Shown: one piece after another, positions 15,727-23,535 of the stretch
Position numbering within the stretch: position 1 is the stretch's first letter
Layout of the letters: each line of letters opens with the position of its first letter
NCBI GenBank assembly: GCA_902761605.1
Contig: CACWLC010000006.1
Span: forward strand, 1-64,000
DNA from: an uncultured Prevotellaceae bacterium
GTDB lineage: Bacteria; Bacteroidota; Bacteroidia; Bacteroidales; Bacteroidaceae
DNA length: 64,000 bases
Direction of reading: 5' to 3'
The notes under the pieces: model-generated
Seen by the model: only the letters and a program-made list of their open reading frames with translations
Told to the model about the DNA's origin: nothing
The model's database searches: none
Program-made: the position numbers and the translations under genes

Positions 15727-15750
15727 GCGCAGTTCCACAACCCGTTTGTA

Positions 15751-15778
15751 AGGCAGCCTCAGTGCTGCCTGTTTTTTT
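15751..15778 (+). terminator. rho-independent terminator of the small transcript
   Basis: AGGCAGC (15751-15757), loop, GCTGCCT (15764-15770), then seven T (15772-15778). Confidence 0.85.
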
Positions 15779-15779
15779 G

Positions 15780-16060
15780 CGTCTTTTTATTATATTATCT
15801 TTTCCTATTTAATACGATATTGCATGAAATTCTTATTCTTGGCGAAACCAAAATCCGTATATAATAAAATATGCGCACACCGTACCTGGCACGGTGTGAC
15901 GTGATGCTATGATGTTGTGATGCTAAAAATACTCTCTTACGGCGAACTCAAACTGGTCGATGAAGATCTGCTTGAAGGCATAGAGATTATTTTGCAATTA
16001 TCGGCTCATCGTGAGCTTAAAAATGCATAAATCGTACAAATTTTGAGCCGATTTAGCTGA
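15780..16060. other. non-coding stretch with two hairpins
   Basis: No convincing gene. CACACCGT-ACCTGGC-ACGGTGTG near 15874-15898 is a perfect eight-pair hairpin. ATCGGCTCA and TGAGCCGAT (about 16000-16050) form a nine-base inverted repeat around an AT-rich loop, just past the sirtuin stop, and may terminate it. Short open frames on both strands (for example one reading NLYAFKQIFIDQFEFAV leftward) could be gene remnants. Confidence 0.4.
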
Positions 16061-16750
16061 TTACATCAAGATTTCTGTAAGTTCTTTCATGCCCTCAGAG
16101 GCACCTTTCTGAATCTGCTGTACTCGCGAGCCTGCCTGGATGGGGTTCGGATCAATGAGGTAGATAGGGGTGTCTGGCTTGGCGTAGTGCATCAGTCCGG
16201 CAGCGGGATAGACCACCAGCGATGTTCCGATGATAATCAGGATATCAGCCTGCTGTACCTCTTCTGCTGCAATAGTAATGTTTGGGACAGCCTCACCGAA
16301 GAACACGATGAAGGGGCGCAGCAGAGAGCCGTCGCCTGCCTTAGTACCTGGTTCTATCTCACAGTTCTCAGGGGTGAGCTGGATATGATAGCGTGGATCG
16401 TCGACGTCGCGGCTGGAGCAGACCTTCATCAGCTCGCCGTGCAGATGGATAACCTTTGAAGAACCGGCCATCTCGTGGAGGTTGTCAACGTTCTGAGTAA
16501 CAACGGTGACGTCGTACTGCTCCTCGAGCTTCGCCACAAGGCGATGGCCTTCGTTGGGTTGCACGCCCCAGCATTTCTTGCGGAGCATGTTGTAAAAGTT
16601 GGTGACGAGTGTGGGGTCAGCCTCCCAGCCTTCATGGGTGGCCACCTTTGATACGGGATAGTTCTCCCAAAGACCATCTGCATCGCGGAAAGTCTTCAAT
16701 CCGCTCTCTACAGACATGCCTGCACCTGTTAAAACAACAATCTTTTTCAT
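16061..16750 (-). CDS. cobB: Sir2-family NAD-dependent protein deacylase
   Basis: A 229-residue sirtuin from the ATG at 16748-16750 (MKKIVVLTGAGMSVESGLKT). It has the NAD-binding GAGMS, TQNVDNLHE, the catalytic His in IHLHGE, RPFIVFFGEAVPN, and IIGTSLVVYPAAGL. FYNMLRKK lies where SIRT5/CobB-type enzymes carry Tyr and Arg for acidic acyl groups, but the spacing is one residue longer. Only two Cys remain where the zinc site normally has four, so zinc is probably not bound. Upstream in-frame starts exist at 16771 and 16795. It would remove acyl groups from lysines in cytoplasmic proteins. Confidence 0.9.
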   Translation of the reverse strand: MKKIVVLTGAGMSVESGLKTFRDADGLWENYPVSKVATHEGWEADPTLVTNFYNMLRKKCWGVQPNEGHRLVAKLEEQYDVTVVTQNVDNLHEMAGSSKVIHLHGELMKVCSSRDVDDPRYHIQLTPENCEIEPGTKAGDGSLLRPFIVFFGEAVPNITIAAEEVQQADILIIIGTSLVVYPAAGLMHYAKPDTPIYLIDPNPIQAGSRVQQIQKGASEGMKELTEILM

Positions 16751-16904
16751 ATGCGATTCTATATTTTTCATGCAAATATAGTTATTTAGTATCAAAAGGT
16801 GTTGTACTTTAACTCCTTTTAACTCCTTTAACTGCTTTAACTCCCAAAAATGTTGTAATTTTGCAGCCGATTTTTGAGAGTATACATTATTATATAGAGA
16901 AAAA

Positions 16905-17510
16905 ATGGATAAATTAAGTTACGCATTGGGTCTTGGCATTGGTCAGCAGTTGGCTCAGATGGGCGCTTCTGATATCAGCGCAGAAGATTTCGCACAGGCA
17001 ATCAAAGACGTGCTGGAGGGTAAGGAACTGAAGGTTTCTCATCGCGAGGCCCAGACAATCGTTCAGGAATACTTCACCAAGCAGGAACAGAAACTTCAGG
17101 CAGAACGTGCCGAGAAGGGAAAGGTTCATAAGGAGGCTGGTGAGAAATATCTCGCAGAGAACGCAAAGAAGGAGGGTATCGTTACACTTCCAAGCGGTCT
17201 CCAGTATCAGGTTCTTAAGGAAGGTAATGGTAAGAAGCCTACAGCAAAGGATACTGTTAAGTGTCACTATGAGGGTTTCCTTATCGATGGTACAGTATTC
17301 GACAGTAGTGTTCAGCGTGGTGAGCCTGCTACATTCCCACTTCAGCAGGTTATCGCAGGATGGACTGAGGGTCTTCAGTTGATGCAGGAGGGTGCCAAGT
17401 ATCGTTTCTTCATCCCTTATCGTCTGGCATACGGCGAGGGTGGTGCTGGAAACTCTATTCCTCCATTCGCAGCTCTTATCTTCGATGTAGAGTTGATTCA
17501 GGTGGTATAA
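16905..17510 (+). CDS. FKBP-type peptidyl-prolyl isomerase, no signal peptide
   Basis: A 201-residue FkpA/Mip-like protein: N-terminal FKBP_N helical dimerisation region (1-85), then a complete FKBP domain (VKCHYEGFLIDGTVFDSS; LAYGEGGAGNSIPPFAALIF). It has no signal peptide, unlike the next two genes, so it probably acts in the cytoplasm. It is first in a three-gene operon behind a TAATTTTG box (16856-16863). Confidence 0.92.
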   Translation: MDKLSYALGLGIGQQLAQMGASDISAEDFAQAIKDVLEGKELKVSHREAQTIVQEYFTKQEQKLQAERAEKGKVHKEAGEKYLAENAKKEGIVTLPSGLQYQVLKEGNGKKPTAKDTVKCHYEGFLIDGTVFDSSVQRGEPATFPLQQVIAGWTEGLQLMQEGAKYRFFIPYRLAYGEGGAGNSIPPFAALIFDVELIQVV

Positions 17511-17546
17511 AAAACAAAAAGGTAAAATATTAAAAATTCAAGTGAA

Positions 17547-18425
17547 ATGAAAAAGATTATGTTCGTAGCCGCTATGGCTATTTCTGCTGCTGCTTTCACT
17601 GGTTGCGGCAATTCTACCCCAAAGGCCGATCTTAAATCAGATGTAGATACACTGAGCTACGCTATTGGTATGGCACAGACTCAGGGTCTGAAGGAGTATC
17701 TTGTAGGTAGTCTGGGTGTTGACACAGCTTATATGGCTGACTTCATCAAGGGTCTTAACGAGGGTGCAAATGCAGGTGACAACAAGAAGCAGGCTGCTTA
17801 CTATGCTGGTATCCAGATTGGTCAGCAGATCAGCACACGTATGATCAAGGGTATCAACCACGAGATCTTCGGTGATGATTCAACAAAGACTATCTCTATG
17901 AAGAACTTCATGGCAGGTTTCGTTAGCGGAACAACTGGCAAGGGTGGTCTTATGACTGTTGACTCAGCTCAGAACGTTGCTCAGACAATGATGCAGGCTG
18001 TAAAGGCTCGTGAGATGGAGAAGACATACGGTCCTAACAAGGAGGCTGGTGAGAAGTTCCTCGCTGCCAACGCAAAGAAGGACGGTGTTAAGACTCTTCC
18101 TAGCGGTGTTCAGTACAAGGTTATCAAGGAGGGTACAGGTGCTATCCCAGCTGATACTTCACTCGTAAAGGTTCACTATGAGGGTCGTCTGCTCAACGAT
18201 TCTATCTTCGACAGCAGCTACAAGCGTGGCGAGCCTATCAACCTTCGTTGTAACCAGACAATCAAGGGTTGGACAGACGCAATGGTTCACATGCCTGCAG
18301 GTTCTGTATGGGAAGTTTACATCCCACAGGAGCTGGCTTATGGCGAGCGTGAGCAGGGTATGATTAAGCCTTTCTCTATGCTGAAGTTCAAGATTGAGCT
18401 CATCGAGGTTAATCCTAAGAAGTAA
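17547..18425 (+). CDS. FKBP-type prolyl isomerase, predicted lipoprotein
   Basis: A 292-residue protein with a lipoprotein signal (FTGCGNS, lipid-modified Cys about residue 20), FKBP_N region and FKBP domain (VKVHYEGRLLNDSIFDSS; ELAYGERE). The loop contains EQGMIKPFSML where canonical FKBPs have an IP-containing segment, so activity may be reduced. The likely role is folding in the periplasm at a membrane. Its stop overlaps the next start by one base (TAATG). Confidence 0.92.
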   Translation: MKKIMFVAAMAISAAAFTGCGNSTPKADLKSDVDTLSYAIGMAQTQGLKEYLVGSLGVDTAYMADFIKGLNEGANAGDNKKQAAYYAGIQIGQQISTRMIKGINHEIFGDDSTKTISMKNFMAGFVSGTTGKGGLMTVDSAQNVAQTMMQAVKAREMEKTYGPNKEAGEKFLAANAKKDGVKTLPSGVQYKVIKEGTGAIPADTSLVKVHYEGRLLNDSIFDSSYKRGEPINLRCNQTIKGWTDAMVHMPAGSVWEVYIPQELAYGEREQGMIKPFSMLKFKIELIEVNPKK

Positions 18426-19393
18426 TGAGGAAAGTTATGATATTGGCACTCGCTCTCGTAGCGAGTGCCTCTTTGTATACAGCCGATGCTGCATCAAAGA
18501 AAAAGACTAAGAAACAGGAGGCTCCAGTAGTTGTGCCTGTTCAGTTGAATAACAGCAGCGATACTCTTAGTTATGTTGCTGGTATGAGCGTTACCAATGG
18601 CCTTATTCCTTACCTTGTTCAGCAACAGGGAGTGGATACTGCCTATATGGCTGAATTCATCAAGGGTTTCAAAGAGGTTGTTAATGCTGGTACAGATCCA
18701 AAGATGAAGGCATATGTAGCAGGTCTTGAGATAGCTACTCAGGTGCGTGATCGTATGTTGCCTGGCATGAAGAGAGAGTTTACTGATACTCCTGATTCAA
18801 TTGTTGATGCTCTTGTATTCCGTGGGTTCTCAGATGCTCTGCTCAACGATACTTCTCTCTTTAAGCAGGCTGTTGCCGAGGAACTGTTCAAAACACTTCA
18901 GCAGACTAACAAGGATGCAAAGGTAGAGAAACTCTGGGGTGCTAATCGCGATGCAGGAAAGAAATTCCTTGCTGAGAATGCAAAGAAAGAGGGGGTTGTT
19001 ACTCTGCCCAGCGGACTTCAGTATAAGGTTCTTGTAAAGGGTGAGGGCGATGTTCCTCAGGTTTCAGAGAAGGTGTTTGTAAACTATGAGGGTCGTCTTG
19101 TTGATGGGACAGTCTTTGACGCATCAGCCAAACATGGCGACAAACCTTCTGAGTTCCGTCCTAATCAGGTCATCAAGGGATGGACTGAGGCGCTGACAAT
19201 GATGCCTGTAGGTTCTAAATGGCAACTCTATATTCCTTACGAACTCGCATACGGAGAAAAGGAGGCTGGTAATATCAAACCATTCAGTGCCCTTATCTTC
19301 GATGTGGAACTTGTAGGTATTGACAGACCTAAGCCTGAAACGCCTGAGGTTGACAAAAAAACAGCGAAAAAGGCAAAGAAAACCAAGAAATAA
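18425..19393 (+). CDS. FKBP-type prolyl isomerase, exported, lysine-rich tail
   Basis: A 322-residue third paralog. Signal peptide (MRKVMILALALVASASLYTA), then a KKKTKK stretch, FKBP_N region, FKBP domain (VFVNYEGRLVDGTVFDAS; ELAYGEKEAGNIKPFSALIF), and a Lys-rich C-terminus. It resembles the preceding gene most closely, including the SDTLSY..GM and GVDTAYMA(D/E)FIKG segments. Translational coupling by TAATG is likely. Confidence 0.92.
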   Translation: MRKVMILALALVASASLYTADAASKKKTKKQEAPVVVPVQLNNSSDTLSYVAGMSVTNGLIPYLVQQQGVDTAYMAEFIKGFKEVVNAGTDPKMKAYVAGLEIATQVRDRMLPGMKREFTDTPDSIVDALVFRGFSDALLNDTSLFKQAVAEELFKTLQQTNKDAKVEKLWGANRDAGKKFLAENAKKEGVVTLPSGLQYKVLVKGEGDVPQVSEKVFVNYEGRLVDGTVFDASAKHGDKPSEFRPNQVIKGWTEALTMMPVGSKWQLYIPYELAYGEKEAGNIKPFSALIFDVELVGIDRPKPETPEVDKKTAKKAKKTKK

Positions 19394-19396
19394 GCA

Positions 19397-19425
19397 AGTG
19401 TGTCACGAAAGTGGCGCACTTTTTT
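19397..19425 (+). terminator. terminator of the FKBP operon
   Basis: AGTGTGTCAC-GAAA-GTGGCGCACT with two mismatches, closed by a GAAA loop and followed by a T-run (19421-19425). Confidence 0.7.
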
Positions 19426-19445
19426 GTATTTTTCTTCAAGAAAAG

Positions 19446-19476
19446 TTGCATTATTCAATTAAATTGCTTACTTTTG
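19446..19476 (+). promoter_or_regulatory. promoter of the Lrp/AsnC-peptidase operon
   Basis: TTG (19446-19448), 20 bp, TACTTTTG (19469-19476). Confidence 0.65.
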
Positions 19477-19505
19477 CTGACAAATTGTAACTGATATATT
19501 GAATA

Positions 19506-19973
19506 ATGGAGAAGATTGATCAACTTGACAAGAAGATTCTGAGCATTCTGTCTAAGAATGCCCGTATCCCGTTTAAGGATGTAGCAGCAGAGTGTAATGT
19601 CTCACGTGCTGCTATTCACCAGCGTGTTCAACACCTCATCGAGGCTCAGGTAATTACTGGTAGCGGATTCGATGTTAATCCAAAGAGCCTGGGATACTCT
19701 ACATGTACCTATGTGGGTATCAACCTTGAGAAGGGTTCTATGTATAAAGATGTCGTAGAGCGTCTTCAGCACATCCCGGAGATTGTTGAATGTCATTTCA
19801 CCACAGGGCCTTACACTATGCTTGTAAAGCTATATGCCCGTGATAACGAGCAGTTGATGGATCTGCTTAACGGACAACTTCAGGGAATCCCGGGTGTGGT
19901 TGCTACAGAGACTCTTATCTCACTTGAGCAGAGCATCAAGCGTGAGATTACCGTTAAGCCTGATGCAGAATAG
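19506..19973 (+). CDS. Lrp/AsnC-family transcriptional regulator
   Basis: A 155-residue regulator: N-terminal helix-turn-helix (DKKILSILSKNARIPFKDVA then ECNVSRAAIHQRVQHL) and C-terminal RAM ligand-binding domain (TCTYVGINLEKG...). Such proteins form octamers and sense amino acids. It is followed after 6 bp by a peptidase fusion and an M28 enzyme, so it probably responds to amino acids and controls its own peptidase operon. Confidence 0.93.
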   Translation: MEKIDQLDKKILSILSKNARIPFKDVAAECNVSRAAIHQRVQHLIEAQVITGSGFDVNPKSLGYSTCTYVGINLEKGSMYKDVVERLQHIPEIVECHFTTGPYTMLVKLYARDNEQLMDLLNGQLQGIPGVVATETLISLEQSIKREITVKPDAE

Positions 19974-19979
19974 ACTCTT

Positions 19980-21731
19980 ATGGGTAAATTTGACTTGCAG
20001 TCGTATCTCGACAATGTCTATTCTCGTTTTCCTGAGGCCGAGTATCAGCCTGTGATAGGAATAACGGGAAATTATGAGGATAACATATGTAAGCTGAGTC
20101 ATGGCTACTTCCAGTCGGTAGTGGCAGCAGGAGGTGTGCCAATGATTATCCCCCCTGTGGAGGACGCAAATACATTAGTTAATACTCTCGATCGTATCGA
20201 TGCACTTATCCTTAGTGGAGGTGGCGATATCAACCCTCTCTTTGGAGGCGATGAACCCTCGCCACGTCTGAGAGGTATCAACCAGAAGCGAGATCTCCCA
20301 GAGCTGATGATTACCCGTCTGGCATATAATCGTCAGATACCTATTCTTGGCATCTGCCGTGGTATTCAGGCTCTTGCCGTCGCCCTTGGTGGTAAGGTGG
20401 CTCAGGATATCTCCATTCAGGCCAACGTGAAGCACTCGCAGGATGCAGATCGCGCAGAACAGACTCACAGCATAAAGATTGCAGAAGACTCTATTCTTCA
20501 TAGTCTGTATGGTGAGGAGAAGATTTATGTCAACTCCTTCCATCATCAGGCGGTAAAGGATGCTGGTGATAAGTTCCGTGTAGTCGCTAAATCATCCGAC
20601 GGTATCATCGAGGCAATGGAGAGCAGCGAGTATAAGTCGATTATTGGTGTTCAGTGGCATCCGGAATGTTTGGAAGATGGAATGCCCCTGTTCCGTTGGC
20701 TCGTGGAGGAGGCAAAGGCTTTCCGTAGGGCAAACGAGCTACATGATCGGGTACTGACACTCGATACTCATTGCGATACCCCGATGTTCTTCCCACAAGG
20801 GATACATTTCGACCATCGCGACTCTAAGATACTTGTGGATCTGCATAAGATGAACGAGGGTCGCCAGGATGCAACGATAATGGTGGCTTATCTGCCTCAG
20901 CCAAAGATTGGTGAGACATTCTCTTCGCTTGTCGATTTCGATGTGCCAGGACCTTTGGAATATGCTGATCTTATCTTCGACAAGATTGAGGAGATAACAG
21001 AAGCAAATCGTAAGTATATCAGCATCGCCCGTACTCCTGGAGATCTGTATGAGGATAAGCGTAATGGACGTAAGTCGATAATGCTTGGTATCGAGAACGG
21101 TATAGCCCTCAACGGACAACTGCAGAACCTTCAGCACTTTGTTCAGCGTGGTGTGGTATATATCACTCTCTGTCATAATGGTGACAATGATATCTGTGAC
21201 TCTGCAAGAGGATGTAACACTCATGGAGGTGTGAGCCGTTTTGGTGAACAGGTGATTCGTGAGATGAATCGTCTGGGAATCATGGTGGATATGAGCCATG
21301 CTGCAGAGAAGAGCTTCTATGATGCATTGGAGATAAGCAGTATGCCTATCGTATGCAGTCATAGTAGCAGTCGTGCTCTGTGTGACCATCCTCGTAACCT
21401 CACTGACGATCAGATGCGTGCCCTTGCTGCCAAGGGAGGTGTGGCTCAGACGACCCTCTATTCTGGATTCCTGAAGAAAGAGGGTGAGGCAACAATCATC
21501 GATGCCATCGAGCATCTTGAACATGCAATAAAGATTATGGGTATCGACCATGTTGGCTTGGGAACAGACTTCGATGGCGATGGAGGAGTAAAAGGCCTTG
21601 CCGACTCTTCTGAGCTTATCAATTTCACCCGTCAGCTGTTGGCCCGTCGCTATAGTGAACGTGACATCCAGAAGATATGGGGAGGAAACTTCCTGCGCGT
21701 TATGGGTCAGGTACAGAAAGTCAGAGGTTAA
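19980..21731 (+). CDS. fusion of class I glutamine amidotransferase-like (C26) and membrane dipeptidase (M19)
   Basis: A 583-residue cytoplasmic protein with two catalytic domains. Residues 1-245 match gamma-glutamyl hydrolase-like C26 enzymes (PuuD type): nucleophile Cys in ILGICRGIQALAV, and His/Glu in IGVQWHPECLED. Residues 255-583 match renal dipeptidase M19: LTLDTHCDTP, IGIENG-like MLGIENGIAL, MVDMSHAAEKS, IVCSHSSSRALCDHPRN, and GLGTDFDGDGG, which hold the metal ligands. The first half could cleave gamma-glutamyl amide bonds and the second the freed dipeptide, for example in glutathione or gamma-glutamyl peptide breakdown. No signal peptide is seen. Confidence 0.9.
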   Translation: MGKFDLQSYLDNVYSRFPEAEYQPVIGITGNYEDNICKLSHGYFQSVVAAGGVPMIIPPVEDANTLVNTLDRIDALILSGGGDINPLFGGDEPSPRLRGINQKRDLPELMITRLAYNRQIPILGICRGIQALAVALGGKVAQDISIQANVKHSQDADRAEQTHSIKIAEDSILHSLYGEEKIYVNSFHHQAVKDAGDKFRVVAKSSDGIIEAMESSEYKSIIGVQWHPECLEDGMPLFRWLVEEAKAFRRANELHDRVLTLDTHCDTPMFFPQGIHFDHRDSKILVDLHKMNEGRQDATIMVAYLPQPKIGETFSSLVDFDVPGPLEYADLIFDKIEEITEANRKYISIARTPGDLYEDKRNGRKSIMLGIENGIALNGQLQNLQHFVQRGVVYITLCHNGDNDICDSARGCNTHGGVSRFGEQVIREMNRLGIMVDMSHAAEKSFYDALEISSMPIVCSHSSSRALCDHPRNLTDDQMRALAAKGGVAQTTLYSGFLKKEGEATIIDAIEHLEHAIKIMGIDHVGLGTDFDGDGGVKGLADSSELINFTRQLLARRYSERDIQKIWGGNFLRVMGQVQKVRG

Positions 21732-21743
21732 AGACAAAGATTT

Positions 21744-22754
21744 ATGACTATTAAATATAATAAGGTATTATTTGTGGTTTTTTCCACCCTCTTATTCTCT
21801 TGTGGCAATCTGAAGAAACAGGCAGCCACAGAAGCTGTTAAGCAACCAGTAGGACCTGCGTTTAGTGCCGATAGTGCCTATGCTTTTTGCGAAGAGCAGT
21901 GTAACTTCGGACCTCGTACGATGAATAGTAAGGCTCATGATGATTGTGAGCAGTGGATAATCAGTAAGTTCCAACAGTATGGTATGAGTGTCATCCCTCA
22001 GAAGACTCTTCTCAAGGGCTATGATGGTACCATGCTTAAAAGCACTAATATCATTGCAAGCTATAAGCCAGAGCTCGCATCGCGTATCTTGCTCTGTGCA
22101 CACTGGGATAGTCGCCCCTGGGCAGATAACGACCCTGATGAGGCAAATTGGCATAAGCCTGTGATGGCGGCAAACGATGGTGCCTCTGGTGTTGCTGTGA
22201 TGCTCGAAGTGGCCCGTCAGATAGATGCCTGCTCTAAACAGAATCCTGATACACTGGCATTAGGCGTCGACTTTATCTGTTTCGATGCAGAAGACTACGG
22301 CTATCCTCAATGGGAGACGGTCAATGATCCCGGTGATACATTTGCTCTTGGCGCACAGTATTGGTCAGCCAATCCCCATAAGGATGGCTATACAGCCCGT
22401 TTTGGTATCCTTCTCGATATGGTTGGTGGCCAGGGAGCGCATTTCTATCAGGAGTATATGTCGAAGCAGTATGCCGGCTCTGTTGTCGACAAGGTGTGGA
22501 AGGCTGCTTCTGTGGTGGGCTATGGCAGTTTCTTCCCGATGAAGGATGGTGTAGGCATTACCGATGACCATATCCCTGTCAACACCGTTGCCAAGATTCC
22601 GTGTGTAGATGTTATTCCCTATTACCCCGACTGTGAGCAGAGCAGCTTCGGTCCTACGTGGCATACCGTTAATGATGATATGGCACACATAGACCGCACA
22701 ACTCTTCAGGCTGTGGGGCAGACAGTAATACAAGTGCTGTTCTCAGAAAAATAA
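21744..22754 (+). CDS. M28-family glutaminyl-peptide cyclotransferase-like lipoprotein
   Basis: A 336-residue lipoprotein (LLFSCGN signal). The zinc-site motifs AHWDSRPWADND, AANDGASGVA, CFDAEDYG and the C-terminal FGPTWHTVNDD are those of type II glutaminyl cyclases of Bacteroidetes, which convert N-terminal Gln to pyroglutamate on exported proteins. An aminopeptidase role is the alternative within M28. It ends the operon started by the Lrp gene and converges on the DUF4294 gene one base later. Confidence 0.88.
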   Translation: MTIKYNKVLFVVFSTLLFSCGNLKKQAATEAVKQPVGPAFSADSAYAFCEEQCNFGPRTMNSKAHDDCEQWIISKFQQYGMSVIPQKTLLKGYDGTMLKSTNIIASYKPELASRILLCAHWDSRPWADNDPDEANWHKPVMAANDGASGVAVMLEVARQIDACSKQNPDTLALGVDFICFDAEDYGYPQWETVNDPGDTFALGAQYWSANPHKDGYTARFGILLDMVGGQGAHFYQEYMSKQYAGSVVDKVWKAASVVGYGSFFPMKDGVGITDDHIPVNTVAKIPCVDVIPYYPDCEQSSFGPTWHTVNDDMAHIDRTTLQAVGQTVIQVLFSEK

Positions 22755-22755
22755 A

Positions 22756-23421
22756 TCAGATTTGTCCTGACTCGACCATCAGCACTACTCTTTCTGTAAG
22801 ACGATCCACACCCTCAGGATCGTAGCCTTTCTTCAGACTGGCTCCGAATGACCAGGCGAAGATCTGCCAGAATCCAGCACGGAAAGGTCCCATAAAGGCT
22901 TGGATCATCTCGTATGACGAAGAGTGGCACTCTCTGTCGATGAGTTTTATAAGGAGCTTACCTTGAGAATAGGTAAGCTTTTTCATTTTCGGCTTGTAGG
23001 TCTTGAAAATCTCACTCTCCACCTTTTTTATGTGGGCATCTTTCTCTTCCTTGGTGGGTATGGTCTCAAGGATCTCTGTTGTCTCGTAAAGTAACTGCTT
23101 GGCTTCCTTGGCTATGGGAAGCACTTTCTTTACGTTGTTAACAAGACGCATATAACTCTTGGCTTGCTTCTTGTTCTTGAAGGTTATCTGAGGGTAGACA
23201 TACACATTGTTCATCTCCATATACTGTATGCTGTCGCCCTCGTGGAGTACCTTGCCTACCTTTACTGTAGGTACGAAGGTAGGAGAGTCCATCTCTGCCA
23301 GCACCTGATCAGAGGTCAATGGCTGGTCTTGGGCAGAGGCAGTGAATAGTGAATAGAGAATAGTGAATAGTGTTATCACCATTCTCATCATCCACAGCGT
23401 ATATGGGCATTTCTTTGTCAT
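22756..23421 (-). CDS. DUF4294 family secreted protein
   Basis: A 221-residue protein with a hydrophobic N-terminal segment (VITLFTILYSLFTASAQ) as signal peptide, matching DUF4294 (NNVYVYPQITFKNKKQAKSY; LIDRECHSSSYEMIQAFMGP). Function is unknown. The signal-peptide region is encoded by repeats of the ATTCACTATTC type that also appear as intergenic spacers in this genome (39463-39491). A TACTTTTG box lies at 23430-23437 on the minus strand. Confidence 0.82.
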   Translation of the reverse strand: MTKKCPYTLWMMRMVITLFTILYSLFTASAQDQPLTSDQVLAEMDSPTFVPTVKVGKVLHEGDSIQYMEMNNVYVYPQITFKNKKQAKSYMRLVNNVKKVLPIAKEAKQLLYETTEILETIPTKEEKDAHIKKVESEIFKTYKPKMKKLTYSQGKLLIKLIDRECHSSSYEMIQAFMGPFRAGFWQIFAWSFGASLKKGYDPEGVDRLTERVVLMVESGQI

Positions 23422-23453
23422 TTCGGATGCAAAAGTACGTAGTTTTTCCGAAT

Positions 23454-23509
23454 AGGAGGTAAAAAAACACCTCCTTTTTCATTTATTTTAGAAAAAAATA
23501 CTATCTTTG
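23454..23509 (+). promoter_or_regulatory. hairpin and promoter between divergent genes
   Basis: AGGAGGT (23454-23460) and ACCTCCT (23469-23475) form a seven-base inverted repeat followed by five T. Downstream, TATCTTTG (23502-23509) with CAACGTGAAAC is the promoter of the helix-hairpin-helix gene. Confidence 0.6.
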
Positions 23510-23535
23510 CAACGTGAAACTTAAATTTATGCACA

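Noticed and set aside
15558-15750. Metabolite riboswitch or 6S-like RNA
   Set aside because: No conserved riboswitch core recognised; an intact ORF with normal codon use fills the transcript, so a small gene is the simpler reading, with RNA kept as an alternative.
20739-21737. 332-codon minus-strand frame opposite the C26-M19 fusion
   Set aside because: Antisense shadow; the plus strand carries both sets of catalytic motifs.
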